A DNA stretch of 64,000 nt from Oxalobacteraceae bacterium (GCA_947448025.1 CANFLV010000002.1:62001-126000), one strand, 5' to 3'. Shown: positions 30,026-42,701, counted from the stretch's first letter. The notes: a model not told the origin generated them from the letters alone. A program made the numbers and translations.

Positions 30026-30137
30026 CTAGTGCGGAATTTGAGGAGGGCTGCGATGGCAGTGCACTGTTTGGAGGATGGGTATGGGAATCGGTCGTAAATG
30101 GTGCGCAGAACCAGGGCGCTTCGTACATGCCGGCCAT

Positions 30138-30172
30138 AAAAAAAAGCAGCGCCCCCGTGAAGGAGACGCTGC
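30138..30172 (-). terminator. intrinsic terminator of the NMT1-type ABC operon
   Basis: Leftward transcript: GCAGCG(30172-30167) pairs with CGCTGC(30151-30146), followed directly by eight T residues (30145-30138). It lies 32 bases after the stop of the binding-protein gene. Confidence 0.85.
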
Positions 30173-30204
30173 CTGTCCGGCGCGCTTTGCGCTGCCTTCT
30201 GTGT

Positions 30205-31215
30205 TTACTTCAGCGCGGCTGCTGCATCCCACACGACGTGGCTATACGCTGCCTTGCCCGGGTCTTTCTTGATCACGGGCGCGCTGCCGCCACCGAGCAA
30301 GACCTTGACCGTACGCTCATACGCTGCCGGATCGAGGTAGCCGATCTTCGCAGTGTTGGCGTTCGTGATGAGCTTGGCGACGTTTTCCATCTGGCGCTTT
30401 TGCACGGCCACCGTGGCGCTGCCGGAGCTGTCGGCGGCGACCATGATCTTCGCTGCTTCTTCCGGGTTCTTCACAGCTTCATTCCAGCCTTTGAAAGTCG
30501 CTTTCAGGAACTTCGCCATCTTCGCGACGAAGGCCTTGTCTTTCAGGCTGGACTCGAGCACATACAAGCCATCTTCCAGCGAGGCCACGCCCTGATCCTG
30601 ATAGTAGAAAGTGACGAGCTCGCTTTCCTTCACGCCGGCGTCAATGACTTGCCAGTATTCGTTGTAGATCATGGTCGAGATGCAGGCGGCCTGATTTTGC
30701 AGCAGCGGGTCGACGTTGAAGCCTTGTTTCAAGACCTTGACGTCGCTGTCGGTCTTGTAGCCGAGCTTGGCCATCCAGTTCAGGAAGGGATACTCGTTAC
30801 CGCCGTACCAGACGCCGAGGGTCTTGCCCTTCAAGTCTTTTGGCGAACTCACGCCGCTGGATTTTTTACAGGTCAGCATCAGGCCGGAACGGTCGAATAC
30901 CTGCGCGATATTCACCAGTGGCACACCGGCTTCGCGCGCCGCCAGCGCATCCGGCATCCAGTTCACGATCGCGTCGGCCGATTTGCCGGCGATGACTTGC
31001 ACCGGCGAGACGTCAGGTCCGCCCGGCTTGATGGTGACATCGAGGCCGGCTTCCTTGTAATAGCCCTTGGCTTGCGCGACGTAATAACCGGCGAACTGGG
31101 CTTGCGGCACCCACTTCATTTGCACGGTGATCTTGTCGGCAGCAACGGCCGACAGACTGCCCAGTGCCAGCAGGCTTGCCAGCAAGATTTGGGAAAGCTT
31201 CAACGGTGATGTCAT
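30205..31215 (-). CDS. NMT1/THI5-like ABC substrate-binding protein
   Basis: 336 residues with a clear signal peptide (residues 1-~24, LGSLSAVAA). The mature start KITVQMKWVPQAQFAGYYVAQAKGYYKEAGLDV is the hallmark of the NMT1/THI5-like family, whose bacterial members bind pyrimidines, thiamine precursors, riboflavin or sulfonates. The sequence GGNEYPFLNWM also fits the pyrimidine-type group. ATG at 31215. It is the last gene of a four-gene leftward operon (ATPase, two permeases, this protein). The divergent cytosine-deaminase-like gene makes a pyrimidine-like ligand plausible. Confidence 0.9.
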   Translation of the reverse strand: MTSPLKLSQILLASLLALGSLSAVAADKITVQMKWVPQAQFAGYYVAQAKGYYKEAGLDVTIKPGGPDVSPVQVIAGKSADAIVNWMPDALAAREAGVPLVNIAQVFDRSGLMLTCKKSSGVSSPKDLKGKTLGVWYGGNEYPFLNWMAKLGYKTDSDVKVLKQGFNVDPLLQNQAACISTMIYNEYWQVIDAGVKESELVTFYYQDQGVASLEDGLYVLESSLKDKAFVAKMAKFLKATFKGWNEAVKNPEEAAKIMVAADSSGSATVAVQKRQMENVAKLITNANTAKIGYLDPAAYERTVKVLLGGGSAPVIKKDPGKAAYSHVVWDAAAALK

Positions 31216-31266
31216 TCATTTCTCCTAGTTACGGGGTGGGGAAGCATGGGTGAAAATCAAAATAAT

Positions 31267-32409
31267 TCAAGTCGACCTGATCGACGGATGCCAGAACGCG
31301 AGGCGTCGCTCAAGACGTACCAGCAGCGCATAACTGCCCGTGCCGGTGACGGCCGCGACCACGATCGCGGCCCAGACCAGCGGCATGTTCATGCGCGCCG
31401 CTTCAGTCGAAATGCGAAAGCCCAGACCCACGGTGGGCGAGCCAAAGAATTCCGCCACGATCGCGCCGATCAGCGCCAGCGTCGCATTGATCTTCAGTGC
31501 GCCGACCACAAACGGCACGGCAGCCGGCAGGCGCAAATCGAGCAGCGTACGTTGATAGCTGGCGGCGTAGCTGAACATCAGTTCGCGTTCGAGCTTGCCC
31601 GCTGCGGCCAGTCCGGCCAATGTGGAGATCAGCATCGGGAAGAAGGTCATCAGCACGACCACGGCGGCCTTGGATTGCCATTCGAAGCCGAACCACATGA
31701 CGGCGATCGGTGCGACTGCCACGAGCGGCACGGCGCTCGTCAATGACGCCAGCGGCAGCAAGCCGCGCTGCAGGAAGGGCAGGCGGTCGATGGCGATCGC
31801 GACGATGAAGCCCAAGCCACTGCCGAGCAGCCAGCCGATCACGACTGCTTTCAAGACCGTTTGCGCAAAGTCGCCACCCAGCGCGCTCGCATGTTCGACA
31901 AAGGCGATGGCGATCAATTCCGGCGCCGGCAGAAGCACGCGCGGCACTTCCAGCGCCAGCACCAGCAGCTGCCAGAAATAAATGATCCACACACCGAACA
32001 AGGCAGCGGCGAGCAGATGATCGAAGCGGCCGCCTTCAAATGCGGCGCAACGTTGCAGGCTGACTATGGCCAACAAGGCGAGCGCTGCGACCACGAGCCA
32101 GAAGCCGCCCGCACCGGGCGCGACCGCTGTCGCCGCCGGCAGCTGCAGCCAATGCCAGGCGGCTAGCATGCTGGCTACAGCCATCATCAGACTGGCACTG
32201 CGCGCCGAGGGCAGCAAGGCGCGTCCCGACGCCATCAGCAGCAGCACGATCGCGACGAGCGCACCGCCATCTTGCCAGGCATAGGTTTTCAATTCGCCCT
32301 CACCCGGCACGTTCAGGCTGAATGCGAGCGAGAGGACTGTCAGTGCCAGCGCGGCCAGGGCCAGCAGGCTGCCCGGCGTGCGCACAGGCGCATTCATGAC
32401 GGGAATCAT
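31267..32409 (-). CDS. ABC transporter permease (SsuC/TauC/ThiX-like), long form
   Basis: 380 residues; ATG 32409 with AGGAG seven bases upstream, overlapping the preceding permease by four bases. The C-terminal ~240 residues are a binding-protein-dependent permease domain with the coupling loop ELMFSYAASYQRTLLDLRLPAAVPF. The N-terminal ~140 residues add three to four extra helices, longer than usual for the family. It probably forms a heterodimer with the next permease. Confidence 0.92.
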   Translation of the reverse strand: MIPVMNAPVRTPGSLLALAALALTVLSLAFSLNVPGEGELKTYAWQDGGALVAIVLLLMASGRALLPSARSASLMMAVASMLAAWHWLQLPAATAVAPGAGGFWLVVAALALLAIVSLQRCAAFEGGRFDHLLAAALFGVWIIYFWQLLVLALEVPRVLLPAPELIAIAFVEHASALGGDFAQTVLKAVVIGWLLGSGLGFIVAIAIDRLPFLQRGLLPLASLTSAVPLVAVAPIAVMWFGFEWQSKAAVVVLMTFFPMLISTLAGLAAAGKLERELMFSYAASYQRTLLDLRLPAAVPFVVGALKINATLALIGAIVAEFFGSPTVGLGFRISTEAARMNMPLVWAAIVVAAVTGTGSYALLVRLERRLAFWHPSIRST

Positions 32410-33296
32410 GGGCGGCTCCTGTTACTCAACACGAGTTTTTGCAGCAGCGACACCGACGATGTCAGCGTCAAGCCCAGCAGCGCCGACATCACCAGCGCCG
32501 ACCAGATCTGCACGGTATTGCCGTAGTAAGAACCGGTCAGCAGGCGCGCGCCCAGGCCGGCCTGCGCGCCGGTCGGCAGTTCCGCGACCATGGCACCGAC
32601 GAGGCCGGCGGCAATCGCCACTTTGAGCGCCGGGAACAGGAAGGGTAATGCGGACGGCAGGCGCAGCATGAACAAGGTATCCCAGCGCGAAGCGGCGTAG
32701 GTATACATGAGCTCGGTCTCGATACGCTGCGGTGCGCGCAAGCCCTGCACCATCGCCACCGTCACCGGGAAGAAGCACAGATACATCGCGATCACGGCTT
32801 TGGGCAAGACGCCGGCCAGACCTAATGTACCAAGGATGACCAGCACGATCGGTGCGATGGCCAGCACCGGCACGGTTTGCGAAGCGACGATCCACGGCAG
32901 CAGCGCTCGATCCAGTGTGCGTGAATGCACGATCAGCACCGCCAGTACCAAGCCGAGCACAGTGCCCATGGCAAAGCCAAGCAGCGTCGACTCGGCTGTC
33001 ACGCGCACATGGAACAGCAGATTGCGCGGTGAATCAATCGGCCAGTCGATCAGGCTGGAAAAGAAATCCGCTGCCACCTGATGCGGCGCCGGCAGGATTG
33101 GTCTTTGCATGGCCAGCGTCGCATCGATCAGGTCGCGCCAGTTCCAGCTGCCTTTCGGCGCGAGCACACGCTCGATGGCGCCATCGGCATTGAGCCAGAT
33201 CGCGCCCGCATACCAGAGTAGCAGGCCGGCCAGCAGCAGCACCGTCACCGGCACGAAGCTGTCTTTAAATCCGGCGGACTGTTTAGTGATGGCCAT
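32406..33296 (-). CDS. ABC transporter permease (SsuC/TauC/ThiX-like)
   Basis: 296 residues from ATG 33296. The open frame runs 91 codons further upstream, but that part overlaps the ATPase gene out of frame and is low-complexity Ser/Arg, so it is not coding. About six helices and the coupling loop ELMYTYAASRWDTLFMLRLPSALPF. It overlaps the ATPase gene by 14 bases. Confidence 0.93.
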   Translation of the reverse strand: MAITKQSAGFKDSFVPVTVLLLAGLLLWYAGAIWLNADGAIERVLAPKGSWNWRDLIDATLAMQRPILPAPHQVAADFFSSLIDWPIDSPRNLLFHVRVTAESTLLGFAMGTVLGLVLAVLIVHSRTLDRALLPWIVASQTVPVLAIAPIVLVILGTLGLAGVLPKAVIAMYLCFFPVTVAMVQGLRAPQRIETELMYTYAASRWDTLFMLRLPSALPFLFPALKVAIAAGLVGAMVAELPTGAQAGLGARLLTGSYYGNTVQIWSALVMSALLGLTLTSSVSLLQKLVLSNRSRP

Positions 33297-34110
33297 CGGC
33301 GAGCGCCTCCCGCACTTCGTGGGCCAGCTGCATGAATTCGGGCGTATCGCGCAGTCCCAGATGGCGCTCGTCCGGCAAAGTTGATTCGATGACCTTGACG
33401 ATACGACCCGGGCGCGGCGACATGACCACGATGCGCGTGGACAGATACACGGCTTCGGCGATTGAATGCGTGACGAAGACGACGGTGCGGCGTTCGCGCA
33501 GCCACAGCTGCTGCAATTGTTCGTTGAGATTGTCGCGCGTGATTTCATCGAGCGCGCCAAACGGTTCATCCATCATCAGAATGCGCGGTGCAAAGGCCAT
33601 CGCACGCGCGATCGAGACACGCTGCTGCATGCCGCCCGAGAGCTGCCACGGGTATTTGTTTTCAAAATTTTGCAGGTCCACGCGCGCGAGCTGTTCACGG
33701 GCGATAGCGCGCGCGGCTTCCGGCTCGCGCCCTTGAATTTGCAGCGGCAGCATTACGTTTGCCAGTACGGTGCGCCAAGGGAACAGTGCCGGCGCCTGGA
33801 ATACATAGCCGTAAGCACGCGCGAGGCGCGCATCGTGGGGCGTGACGCCATTGACCAAGACGGTGCCCGAACTGATCGGTTCGAGATCGGCGATCACGCG
33901 CAGCAGCGTCGTTTTGCCGCAGCCGGAAGGACCAATGAGGGAGACGAATTCGCCTTCCTTGATCGTCAGGTCGATTTCCTGCAGCGCGTGGACCGGCGCA
34001 TCAACAGAAGGATAGATGACGCTGGCCTTGCGCGCCTCGATGACGGCGCGCGCTGGGGTAGCAGCGCTGGTGCCAGTGGCAGATTCAGACAACGGGGTGT
34101 TAGGGGGCAT
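33283..34110 (-). CDS. ABC transporter ATP-binding protein (nitrate/sulfonate/pyrimidine type)
   Basis: 275 residues from ATG 34110. Walker A GPSGCGKTT, Q-loop YVFQAPALFPWRTV, signature LSGGMQQRVSIARAM, Walker B ILMMDEPFGALDE and the switch His in VTHSIAEA are all present. A 30-residue Ser/Thr/Ala lead precedes the domain. First gene of the leftward NMT1-type operon; its promoter lies in the 190-base divergent region 34111-34300. Confidence 0.94.
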   Translation of the reverse strand: MPPNTPLSESATGTSAATPARAVIEARKASVIYPSVDAPVHALQEIDLTIKEGEFVSLIGPSGCGKTTLLRVIADLEPISSGTVLVNGVTPHDARLARAYGYVFQAPALFPWRTVLANVMLPLQIQGREPEAARAIAREQLARVDLQNFENKYPWQLSGGMQQRVSIARAMAFAPRILMMDEPFGALDEITRDNLNEQLQQLWLRERRTVVFVTHSIAEAVYLSTRIVVMSPRPGRIVKVIESTLPDERHLGLRDTPEFMQLAHEVREALADGHH

Positions 34111-34300
34111 AGACAATCTGCGAAATGAACGGGTTAAAATTTAAGCAAACAGTCAATATGAGGTAAATTCAAGCAATTGATGTGCCACAGCATGTTACAC
34201 CTGTAATTGCAGGGCTTGTGCATGATCACGGCCGCTAAGTGCACCAATTTTGTGCCTGGATTCGAACCATAACCAACCTTATGTGAAAGCGAAGGCAGAC
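34111..34300. promoter_or_regulatory. divergent promoter region
   Basis: 190 bases between the leftward ABC operon and the rightward amidohydrolase. The part 34135-34185 is AT-rich (GTTAAAATTTAAGC, GTCAATATGAGG) and suited to promoters, but no certain -35/-10 pair can be assigned. Confidence 0.45.
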
Positions 34301-35583
34301 ATGCTGGATTTATTACTACATAACGCCACGCTGGCCGACGGTCGCACCGGCATGGGCGTGGCCGTGCAGGGCGGCGTGATTACGGCAGTGACAGCCGGAC
34401 TGTCGCCGGTGAACGCGCCGGCGCATGAAGTCGTCGACGCCGAAGGCCAGCTGCTCAGTGCGCCGTTTGTGGACGCGCATTTTCATATGGATGCGACGCT
34501 GAGTTATGGCCTGCCGCGCGTGAATGCGAGCGGCACGCTGCTCGAAGGGATCGCGTTGTGGGGCGAACTGAAACCCATGCTTACACAGGACGCATTGGTC
34601 GAACGTGCGTTGGCGTATTGCGACTGGGCTGTAGCCAAAGGTTTGCTGGCCATACGCAGCCATGTCGATATCTGCGACGACCGCCTGCTGGCTGTGGATG
34701 CGCTGCTTGAAGTCAAACGTCGCGTCGCGCCTTATCTGGATTTGCAGCTGGTCGCCTTCCCGCAGGATGGCCTCTTGCGCGCACCGACTGCCCTCAATAA
34801 TCTCAAGCGCGCGCTGGCGAAGGGCGTCGATGTCGTTGGCGGCATACCGCATTTTGAACGCACCATGGCCGATGGCGCAGCCAGCGTGAAGCGCTTGTGC
34901 GAGCTCGCCGCTGACCAGGGCAAGATGGTCGACATGCATTGCGATGAATCCGATGATCCAATGTCGCGCCATGTCGAAACGCTCGCCTATGAGACGCATC
35001 GACTCGGCCTGCATGGGCGCGTGACCGGCTCGCACCTGACGTCGATGCACAGCATGGACAATTATTATGTCAGCAAACTGCTCGCACTAATGGCGGAAGC
35101 GCGCCTGAATGTCGTGGCCAACCCTTTAATTAATATCACGCTGCAGGGTCGCCACGATACCTATCCGAAGCGCCGCGGCATGACGCGCGTGCCTGAACAG
35201 CTCGCTGCAGGATTGACTGTCGCCTTCGGCCATGACTGCGTGATGGACCCGTGGTACAGCCTCGGTTCGGGTGACATGCTGGAAGTGGCGCACATGGGTT
35301 TGCATGTGGCGCAGATGACGAGCCAGGCGGCGATGCGGCAATGCTTCGAGGCGGTGACGACGAATCCGGCGCAGATACTCGGGCTGACGCATTTCGGCAT
35401 TGAGGCCGGTCGTGAAGCGAGTTTCGTCTTGCTGCAGGCGCGTGATACGGTCGAGGCGATCCGCCTGCGCGCGCAGCGGCTCAAGGTATATCGCAAGGGA
35501 CGTTTGCTGGCCGAAGGACCGGCACTGCGTTCACGGCTGCAGATAGCTGGGCGGCCGGCGGAGGTGTCGTTTCAAACCACGCC

Positions 35584-35596
<13 letters not shown>
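34301..35596 (+). CDS. cytosine-deaminase-like amidohydrolase
   Basis: 431 residues from ATG 34301 (GAAGG seven bases upstream; an earlier TTG is unlikely). The metal and substrate blocks of the CodA group are all present: FVDAHFHMD, RSHVDICDD, PQDG, GGIPHFERT, DMHCDESDD, GSHLTSMHS and GHDCVMDPWYSLGSGDM. The family hydrolyses amino-purine/pyrimidine or triazine rings and related cyclic amidines. Divergent position next to an NMT1-type importer suggests the ligand is imported and deaminated. The protein ends in overlap with the convergent sensor-kinase gene (13 bases). True cytosine deaminase versus creatinine-, isocytosine- or N-isopropylammelide-type activity cannot be settled. Confidence 0.9.
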
Positions 35597-38643
<3,047 letters not shown>

Positions 38644-38648
38644 GTCGC

Positions 38649-39512
38649 TCAGCGCAGGTTTGCGGGCGCGGTTTGATAAAAGTTACGGTAGGCCGCGTAT
38701 TCCGCGCCGTTCGATGGCACAAAGCCTGCCGTGGCGGGCAGCTTCACCAGTTCCGAGGCGTTGGCGAGGATTTTCTTGCCTTCGGTGTCTTTGGCCATAC
38801 CGAGAAATGCCGCCGTGACGGCCTTTAAGTCTTTATCCGGGACGTTCTTGGATGCCATCAGTGCCAAGTCATACAGTGGCTCAGATTTCCAGAGGATGCG
38901 TACGGCCTTGTTTTCGCGTTTGGCCCAGCCTTCGGTTAATTGCGAGTTCGCGCCAACGGCCTTTACTTTGCCGGCGGTGAGCTGCGCAAATGCGCCATCC
39001 ATATTGCCGCCAAAAACGACGCGAATCGGGATGTTCTTTTTTTGTAGCTGGGCATACGGGAATTTGTAGGCGATCAAGGCTTCCGGCCCCGGAAACGCGA
39101 CCTCCTGGTCGGCCAGCTGCTCAATTTTCTGGATCGGCGAATCGGCCAGCACGACGATCTGGCCAAACAGCGGCGGCGTCTCGCGGCGGCCAAAAACTTT
39201 CCAGCCGAGATGGTCACGCTCGGGACTGAACAAATGATTCGAAAAAATGAAATCGACTTCGTTGGCGATCACGTACGCAGTCGTGTCTGCGGAGGTGCGA
39301 CCAATTTTGAGCTGCAGCCGCACGCCCGATTGTTTGAAGACGTATTCAATGATCGGATTCCAGTAGCTGGCGGTCAATTCGATGCCGTACTGATTCACGG
39401 GTGAAAATCGATATACGGGCTTTTCCTGGGCCAAGGATGGGCTAATCCAGGCTGTACTCGCCATTGCCAGCAAGCTCAGCATTGCCAGTCTGCGTGGATG
39501 CCATTTCTTCAT
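38649..39512 (-). CDS. PhnD-like periplasmic substrate-binding protein
   Basis: 287 residues from ATG 39512 (GGGAG ten bases upstream), which gives a tidy signal peptide (KKWHPRRLAMLSLLAMASTAWISPSLAQ). The frame is open 15 codons further. The mature part resembles phosphate/phosphonate PhnD binding proteins (ELTASYWNPIIEYVFKQSG, FIFSNHLFSPER, GGNMDGAFAQLTAGKVKAVG). No permease or ATPase is near; instead the stop lies five bases before the hybrid kinase gene, so it probably serves as the kinase's sensor module and not a transporter part. The ligand is unknown. Confidence 0.88.
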   Translation of the reverse strand: MKKWHPRRLAMLSLLAMASTAWISPSLAQEKPVYRFSPVNQYGIELTASYWNPIIEYVFKQSGVRLQLKIGRTSADTTAYVIANEVDFIFSNHLFSPERDHLGWKVFGRRETPPLFGQIVVLADSPIQKIEQLADQEVAFPGPEALIAYKFPYAQLQKKNIPIRVVFGGNMDGAFAQLTAGKVKAVGANSQLTEGWAKRENKAVRILWKSEPLYDLALMASKNVPDKDLKAVTAAFLGMAKDTEGKKILANASELVKLPATAGFVPSNGAEYAAYRNFYQTAPANLR

Positions 39513-39617
39513 CTTGCGCTGCTCCCGAATCGGCATCAAATTGCCAATGTTATTCATTGGCCAAATTATGCCTATTTTTGCTTGTGGCTCAGGAAAAAAT
39601 TTATTGCCCGACGCGGC

Positions 39618-40916
39618 TCAGAAAACCAGCAGCTTGTTCGCTGCCGCGCGCAGTTCCCCGCGAAACGCCGGATGCGCTATCGCGATCAGGGCTTCGGCGC
39701 GCTGTTTCGCGGTCTTGCCGCGTAACTGTGCCACGCCATATTCGGTGACGACGTAATTCACGTCGTTCTTGCTTGTGCTCACATGGGTGCCTGGCGTGAG
39801 CGTGGGCACGATGCGCGAAATCGTGTCGTCCTTGGCCGTGGATGGCAGCACGATGAAGGCCTTGCCGCCGCGTGAGCGATTCGCCGCACGCACGAAGTCG
39901 GTCTGGCCGCCAGTGCCGGAATAGGGCAGGGCGCCGATGCTTTCGGAGCCGCACTGGCCGAGCAAGTCGACTTGCAGGCTGGCGTTGATGGCCACGAGAT
40001 TGTCATTCTGGCCGGCGATGTAAGGGTCATTCGTGTAATTCGCCGGATGCATTTCCAGCATCGGGTTCTGGTGCATGAAGTCGTACAGGCGCTTCGAGCC
40101 GAGTGCGAAGGTGGCGAGCATTTTGCCTGGCATGAAATTTTTCTTGCGGTTCGTGACGGCGCCGCTTTCCACGAGCGTCAGGATGCCATCGCCGATCATC
40201 TCGGTATGGATGCCGAGGTCGCGTTTGGCAGTGAGCTGGATCACGACCGCGTCGGGAATGCCGCCATAGCCGATCTGCAGGGTGGAACCGTCGTCTATCA
40301 TGTCGGCGACGTATTTGCCGATCGCTTCCTGGACCGGGCCGATCTTTGGCAAGCCGACCTCGAGGATGGGCTCGCTGCTTTCTACGAGCGCGGTGACCTG
40401 CGAAATATGCACATGACATTGGCCATGCGCGAACGGTACATTCGGATTGACTTCAAGGACGATCACGCGCGCGCGCGCGATCGCGGCCATGGTGTAATCG
40501 GCGCCGAGGCTGAGCGCGAAATAGCCATTCGCATCCATTGGTGAGGCCATCGAAAAGACGACATCGGCGGGCATCTGGCCGCGCTCGATCATGACCGGGA
40601 TTTCAGAAAAATAATTCGGGATGAAATCAGCCCAGCCCGCTTGTCCGGCCGCACGCGAGGCGCCGCCGAAAAACAGTGCCGCATGGCGCACATGCTGCGC
40701 TGTCTCGGGATCGAAATAGCCGTATTTGCGCACGGCGAGAATTTGTGCGACCTTGATGTCGCGGAACTGGCGGCGATGCTCAGACAGTGCTGTGAGCAGC
40801 GCGGGCGGTTCGCCGACACCAGTCGGCACGATGATCATGTCGCCGTCGCGCAGGTGATTGAGCGCGTCGGTGGCGCTGCCGCGTTTGGCGGCGTAGGCGG
40901 TTTGTGTTGTTTGCAT
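39618..40916 (-). CDS. acetyl-CoA hydrolase / 4-hydroxybutyrate CoA-transferase family protein
   Basis: 432 residues from ATG 40916 (AAGGAGA eight bases upstream). Two-domain class-I CoA-transferase: PTGVGEPPALLTAL near the start, GYGGIPDAV glycine loop, and HTEMIGDG with the catalytic Glu that forms the acyl-CoA intermediate. The family swaps CoA between carboxylic acids (acetate, butyrate, 4-hydroxybutyrate) in the cytoplasm. It stands alone between the PhnD-like gene and argD, 105 and 168 bases away. Donor and acceptor are not deducible. Confidence 0.9.
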   Translation of the reverse strand: MQTTQTAYAAKRGSATDALNHLRDGDMIIVPTGVGEPPALLTALSEHRRQFRDIKVAQILAVRKYGYFDPETAQHVRHAALFFGGASRAAGQAGWADFIPNYFSEIPVMIERGQMPADVVFSMASPMDANGYFALSLGADYTMAAIARARVIVLEVNPNVPFAHGQCHVHISQVTALVESSEPILEVGLPKIGPVQEAIGKYVADMIDDGSTLQIGYGGIPDAVVIQLTAKRDLGIHTEMIGDGILTLVESGAVTNRKKNFMPGKMLATFALGSKRLYDFMHQNPMLEMHPANYTNDPYIAGQNDNLVAINASLQVDLLGQCGSESIGALPYSGTGGQTDFVRAANRSRGGKAFIVLPSTAKDDTISRIVPTLTPGTHVSTSKNDVNYVVTEYGVAQLRGKTAKQRAEALIAIAHPAFRGELRAAANKLLVF

Positions 40917-41084
40917 CGCTGGTCTCCTTGTTTGCAAGTATCTTAGCCGAAGAGACTGACCGGCGGCTTACTGTGCTGCAGCTTCCCGGCTGACAATGAG
41001 GTTTTCATCAAATTTTTGCGCGGGATGGCAACTCGATAAGTCTGGCGTGGTCTACGTCTTGGACATCATTCAAGCAAGCGCCAC

Positions 41085-42287
41085 TCAAGCCTTGATCGTC
41101 GCGATCACTTCCGACAAGAGCGCCAGCATCTGCGTGATCTCTTCAGTGCTCACATTCAGGGCCGGCATGAAGCGCAGCAAATCCGGTTTGGGCGAGTTCA
41201 GCAGTAAGCCGATTGGCGCCAGATCGCGCGCCGCTTCGACGATTTGCGGGCCGATATCGCTGCCGAGTTTCAAGGCGCGCAGCAGTCCTTCGCCGCGTTC
41301 GCCCTGCAGGCCAAATTGCACCGATAATTTTTCGAGGCCGGCGGCAAGAATGGTGCCTTTTTTCTGCACCGATACAAGAAAGCCAGGCGCGAGGATTTCC
41401 TGCGTTACGGCTAGTCCCACTGCAGTCATCAGGGCATGGCCGGTGTAGGTGCCGCCCTGGTCACCGGGCGCAAAGCAGGCGACTTCCTCGCGGCACAGCA
41501 TGGCCGCCAGCGGCACGCCGCCACCGATGCCTTTACCGAGCGTCATGATGTCGGGTTCGATGCCGAACAGCTGGTAGCCGAACATCGCCCCCGTGCGCCC
41601 GACGCCGGTCTGGACTTCATCGACGATGAGCAGCAAGCCGAGTTGCTGTGTCAGTGCGCGCAGCGCCTGCATGAATTCCTTTGTCGCCGGCACCACGCCG
41701 CCTTCGCCTTGCACGGGTTCGAGCATCACCGCCACCGTGTGCTCGCTGATCAGTGCTGCGACGCTGTCGATATCGTTGAAGCGCGCCTTCGGAAAGCCCG
41801 CCACCTGCGGCGCAAATAGCGTGTCCCAGCCCGGCTTGCCGCTGGCCGACATCATGGCCAGTGTGCGGCCGTGGAAGCTGCTTTCAAAGGTGATGATCTC
41901 AAAACGGCTGCTCCCGTTTGCAGCCGGATGCAGCTGACCCCATTTGCGCGCGAGCTTCATCGCGCTTTCATTTGCCTCTGCGCCGCTGCTGGCAAAGAAG
42001 GCGCGGTCGAAGCAGGAGTTATTCGTCAGCAGCTGCGCCAGCGCGATCGAGGGCTCGTTAAAAAAGGCCGGCGACGGATTGATCAGTTTCTTTGCCTGCG
42101 CACTCAAGGCCTGTTCGACCACGCGCGGCGCATGGCCAAGACAATTCACGGCCCAGCCTTGCAGAAAATCGAGATAGCGTTTGCCGCTATGGTCGGTGAG
42201 CCAGCTGCCTGCGCCCGAGGTGAAGACCAGCGGCGGGCGCTTCGTGTACTGCAAAAGGGAAGTGGTGTCGTAGTCCTTGAATTCCAT
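41085..42287 (-). CDS. argD: acetylornithine/4-aminobutyrate-type aminotransferase (ArgD-like)
   Basis: 400-residue class-III PLP aminotransferase. Seen are the phosphate-binding [48 protein letters not shown] (cofactor Asp) and TLGKGIGGG (PLP Lys). Length and text match N-acetylornithine aminotransferase of arginine synthesis in betaproteobacteria; ornithine or GABA specificity cannot be excluded. ATG 42287 follows CAATGGAGCG. A strong terminator ends 31 bases before it and a short frame with three consecutive Arg codons lies ahead of that, hinting at control by attenuation. argF, often next to argD in relatives, is absent here. Confidence 0.88.
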   Translation of the reverse strand: MEFKDYDTTSLLQYTKRPPLVFTSGAGSWLTDHSGKRYLDFLQGWAVNCLGHAPRVVEQALSAQAKKLINPSPAFFNEPSIALAQLLTNNSCFDRAFFASSGAEANESAMKLARKWGQLHPAANGSSRFEIITFESSFHGRTLAMMSASGKPGWDTLFAPQVAGFPKARFNDIDSVAALISEHTVAVMLEPVQGEGGVVPATKEFMQALRALTQQLGLLLIVDEVQTGVGRTGAMFGYQLFGIEPDIMTLGKGIGGGVPLAAMLCREEVACFAPGDQGGTYTGHALMTAVGLAVTQEILAPGFLVSVQKKGTILAAGLEKLSVQFGLQGERGEGLLRALKLGSDIGPQIVEAARDLAPIGLLLNSPKPDLLRFMPALNVSTEEITQMLALLSEVIATIKA

Positions 42288-42318
42288 CGTGGCGCTCCAT
42301 TGAAAAGTGAACAGGCAT

Positions 42319-42347
42319 AAAAAAAGCCACAGGATTGGCCTGTGGCT
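42319..42347 (-). terminator. strong intrinsic terminator just upstream of argD
   Basis: Leftward RNA: AGCCACAGG (42347-42339) pairs with CCTGTGGCT (42333-42325) over a 5-base loop, followed by a T-run (42324-42319, seven T counting the stem end). It lies 31 bases before the argD start, so it would stop leader transcripts unless prevented. On the other strand no T-run follows. Confidence 0.85.
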
Positions 42348-42368
42348 TAGTGTGATGCGACCTATGAC

Positions 42369-42458
42369 TCAGTCGTCGTCGATACACGTTTCCCCAGGCT
42401 GTGGCAGCGGGGTACGGCGTCGCGAAATGGTCAGGGTCATGTGCATGGCATCGATCAT
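42369..42458 (-). CDS. possible leader peptide or small protein upstream of argD
   Basis: A 29-codon frame (ATG 42458; other in-frame ATGs at 42446 and 42440) whose second half reads RRRTPLPQPGETCIDDD. Three adjacent Arg codons (42422-42414) and an intrinsic terminator 22 bases after the stop resemble attenuation leaders. The bases coding PQ (CTGTGGC on the plus strand, 42399-42405) copy part of the terminator's 5' arm, so alternative pairing is possible. No clear ribosome-binding site is visible. It could instead be an independent small protein with its own terminator. Confidence 0.4.
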   Translation of the reverse strand: MIDAMHMTLTISRRRTPLPQPGETCIDDD

Positions 42459-42511
42459 AAAATAGTTTTGGCGAAAGCGGAAAAATTTCTGTGGGGTTTC
42501 TGCTTTTTGCT

Positions 42512-42586
42512 TTCTGCATTCTGCATTCTGCATTCTGCATTCTGCATTCTATTTTCTGTTTTCTGTTTTCTGTTTTCTGTTTTCTG
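42512..42586. repeat. two adjacent heptanucleotide microsatellites
   Basis: Five perfect copies of TTCTGCA (42512-42546), a 5-base bridge, then five perfect copies of TTTTCTG (42552-42586). The two units differ but share TTCTG, suggesting one derived from the other. They lie upstream of the argD leader. Confidence 0.95.
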
Positions 42587-42610
42587 TTCGTTTTCGCTAG
42601 CAGCTCTTTT

Positions 42611-42701
42611 GTTAATCCGCATCATCGCTGGCCGGGCATCGCCTCCAGTCGGGGTGTTCACTCCTTCCGACGATGCCCGGCCATCAATGACGCTTTTTTT
42701 C
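42611..42701 (-). repeat. 91-bp structured element, copy A (inverted)
   Basis: Read leftward it matches the element at 43009-43099 over 91 positions without gaps. It contains a 12-bp stem (GGCCGGGCATCG with CGATGCCCGGCC) around a 29-base loop with GGAAGGA and GAACACCC. It is flanked by an A-run on its left end and GATTAAC on its right end. Confidence 0.85.

Noticed and set aside
32406..33569. Longer form of the second NMT1-type permease starting at 33569
   Set aside because: The extra 91 codons are Ser/Arg-rich and overlap the ATPase gene out of frame; the ATG at 33296 gives the normal family start.
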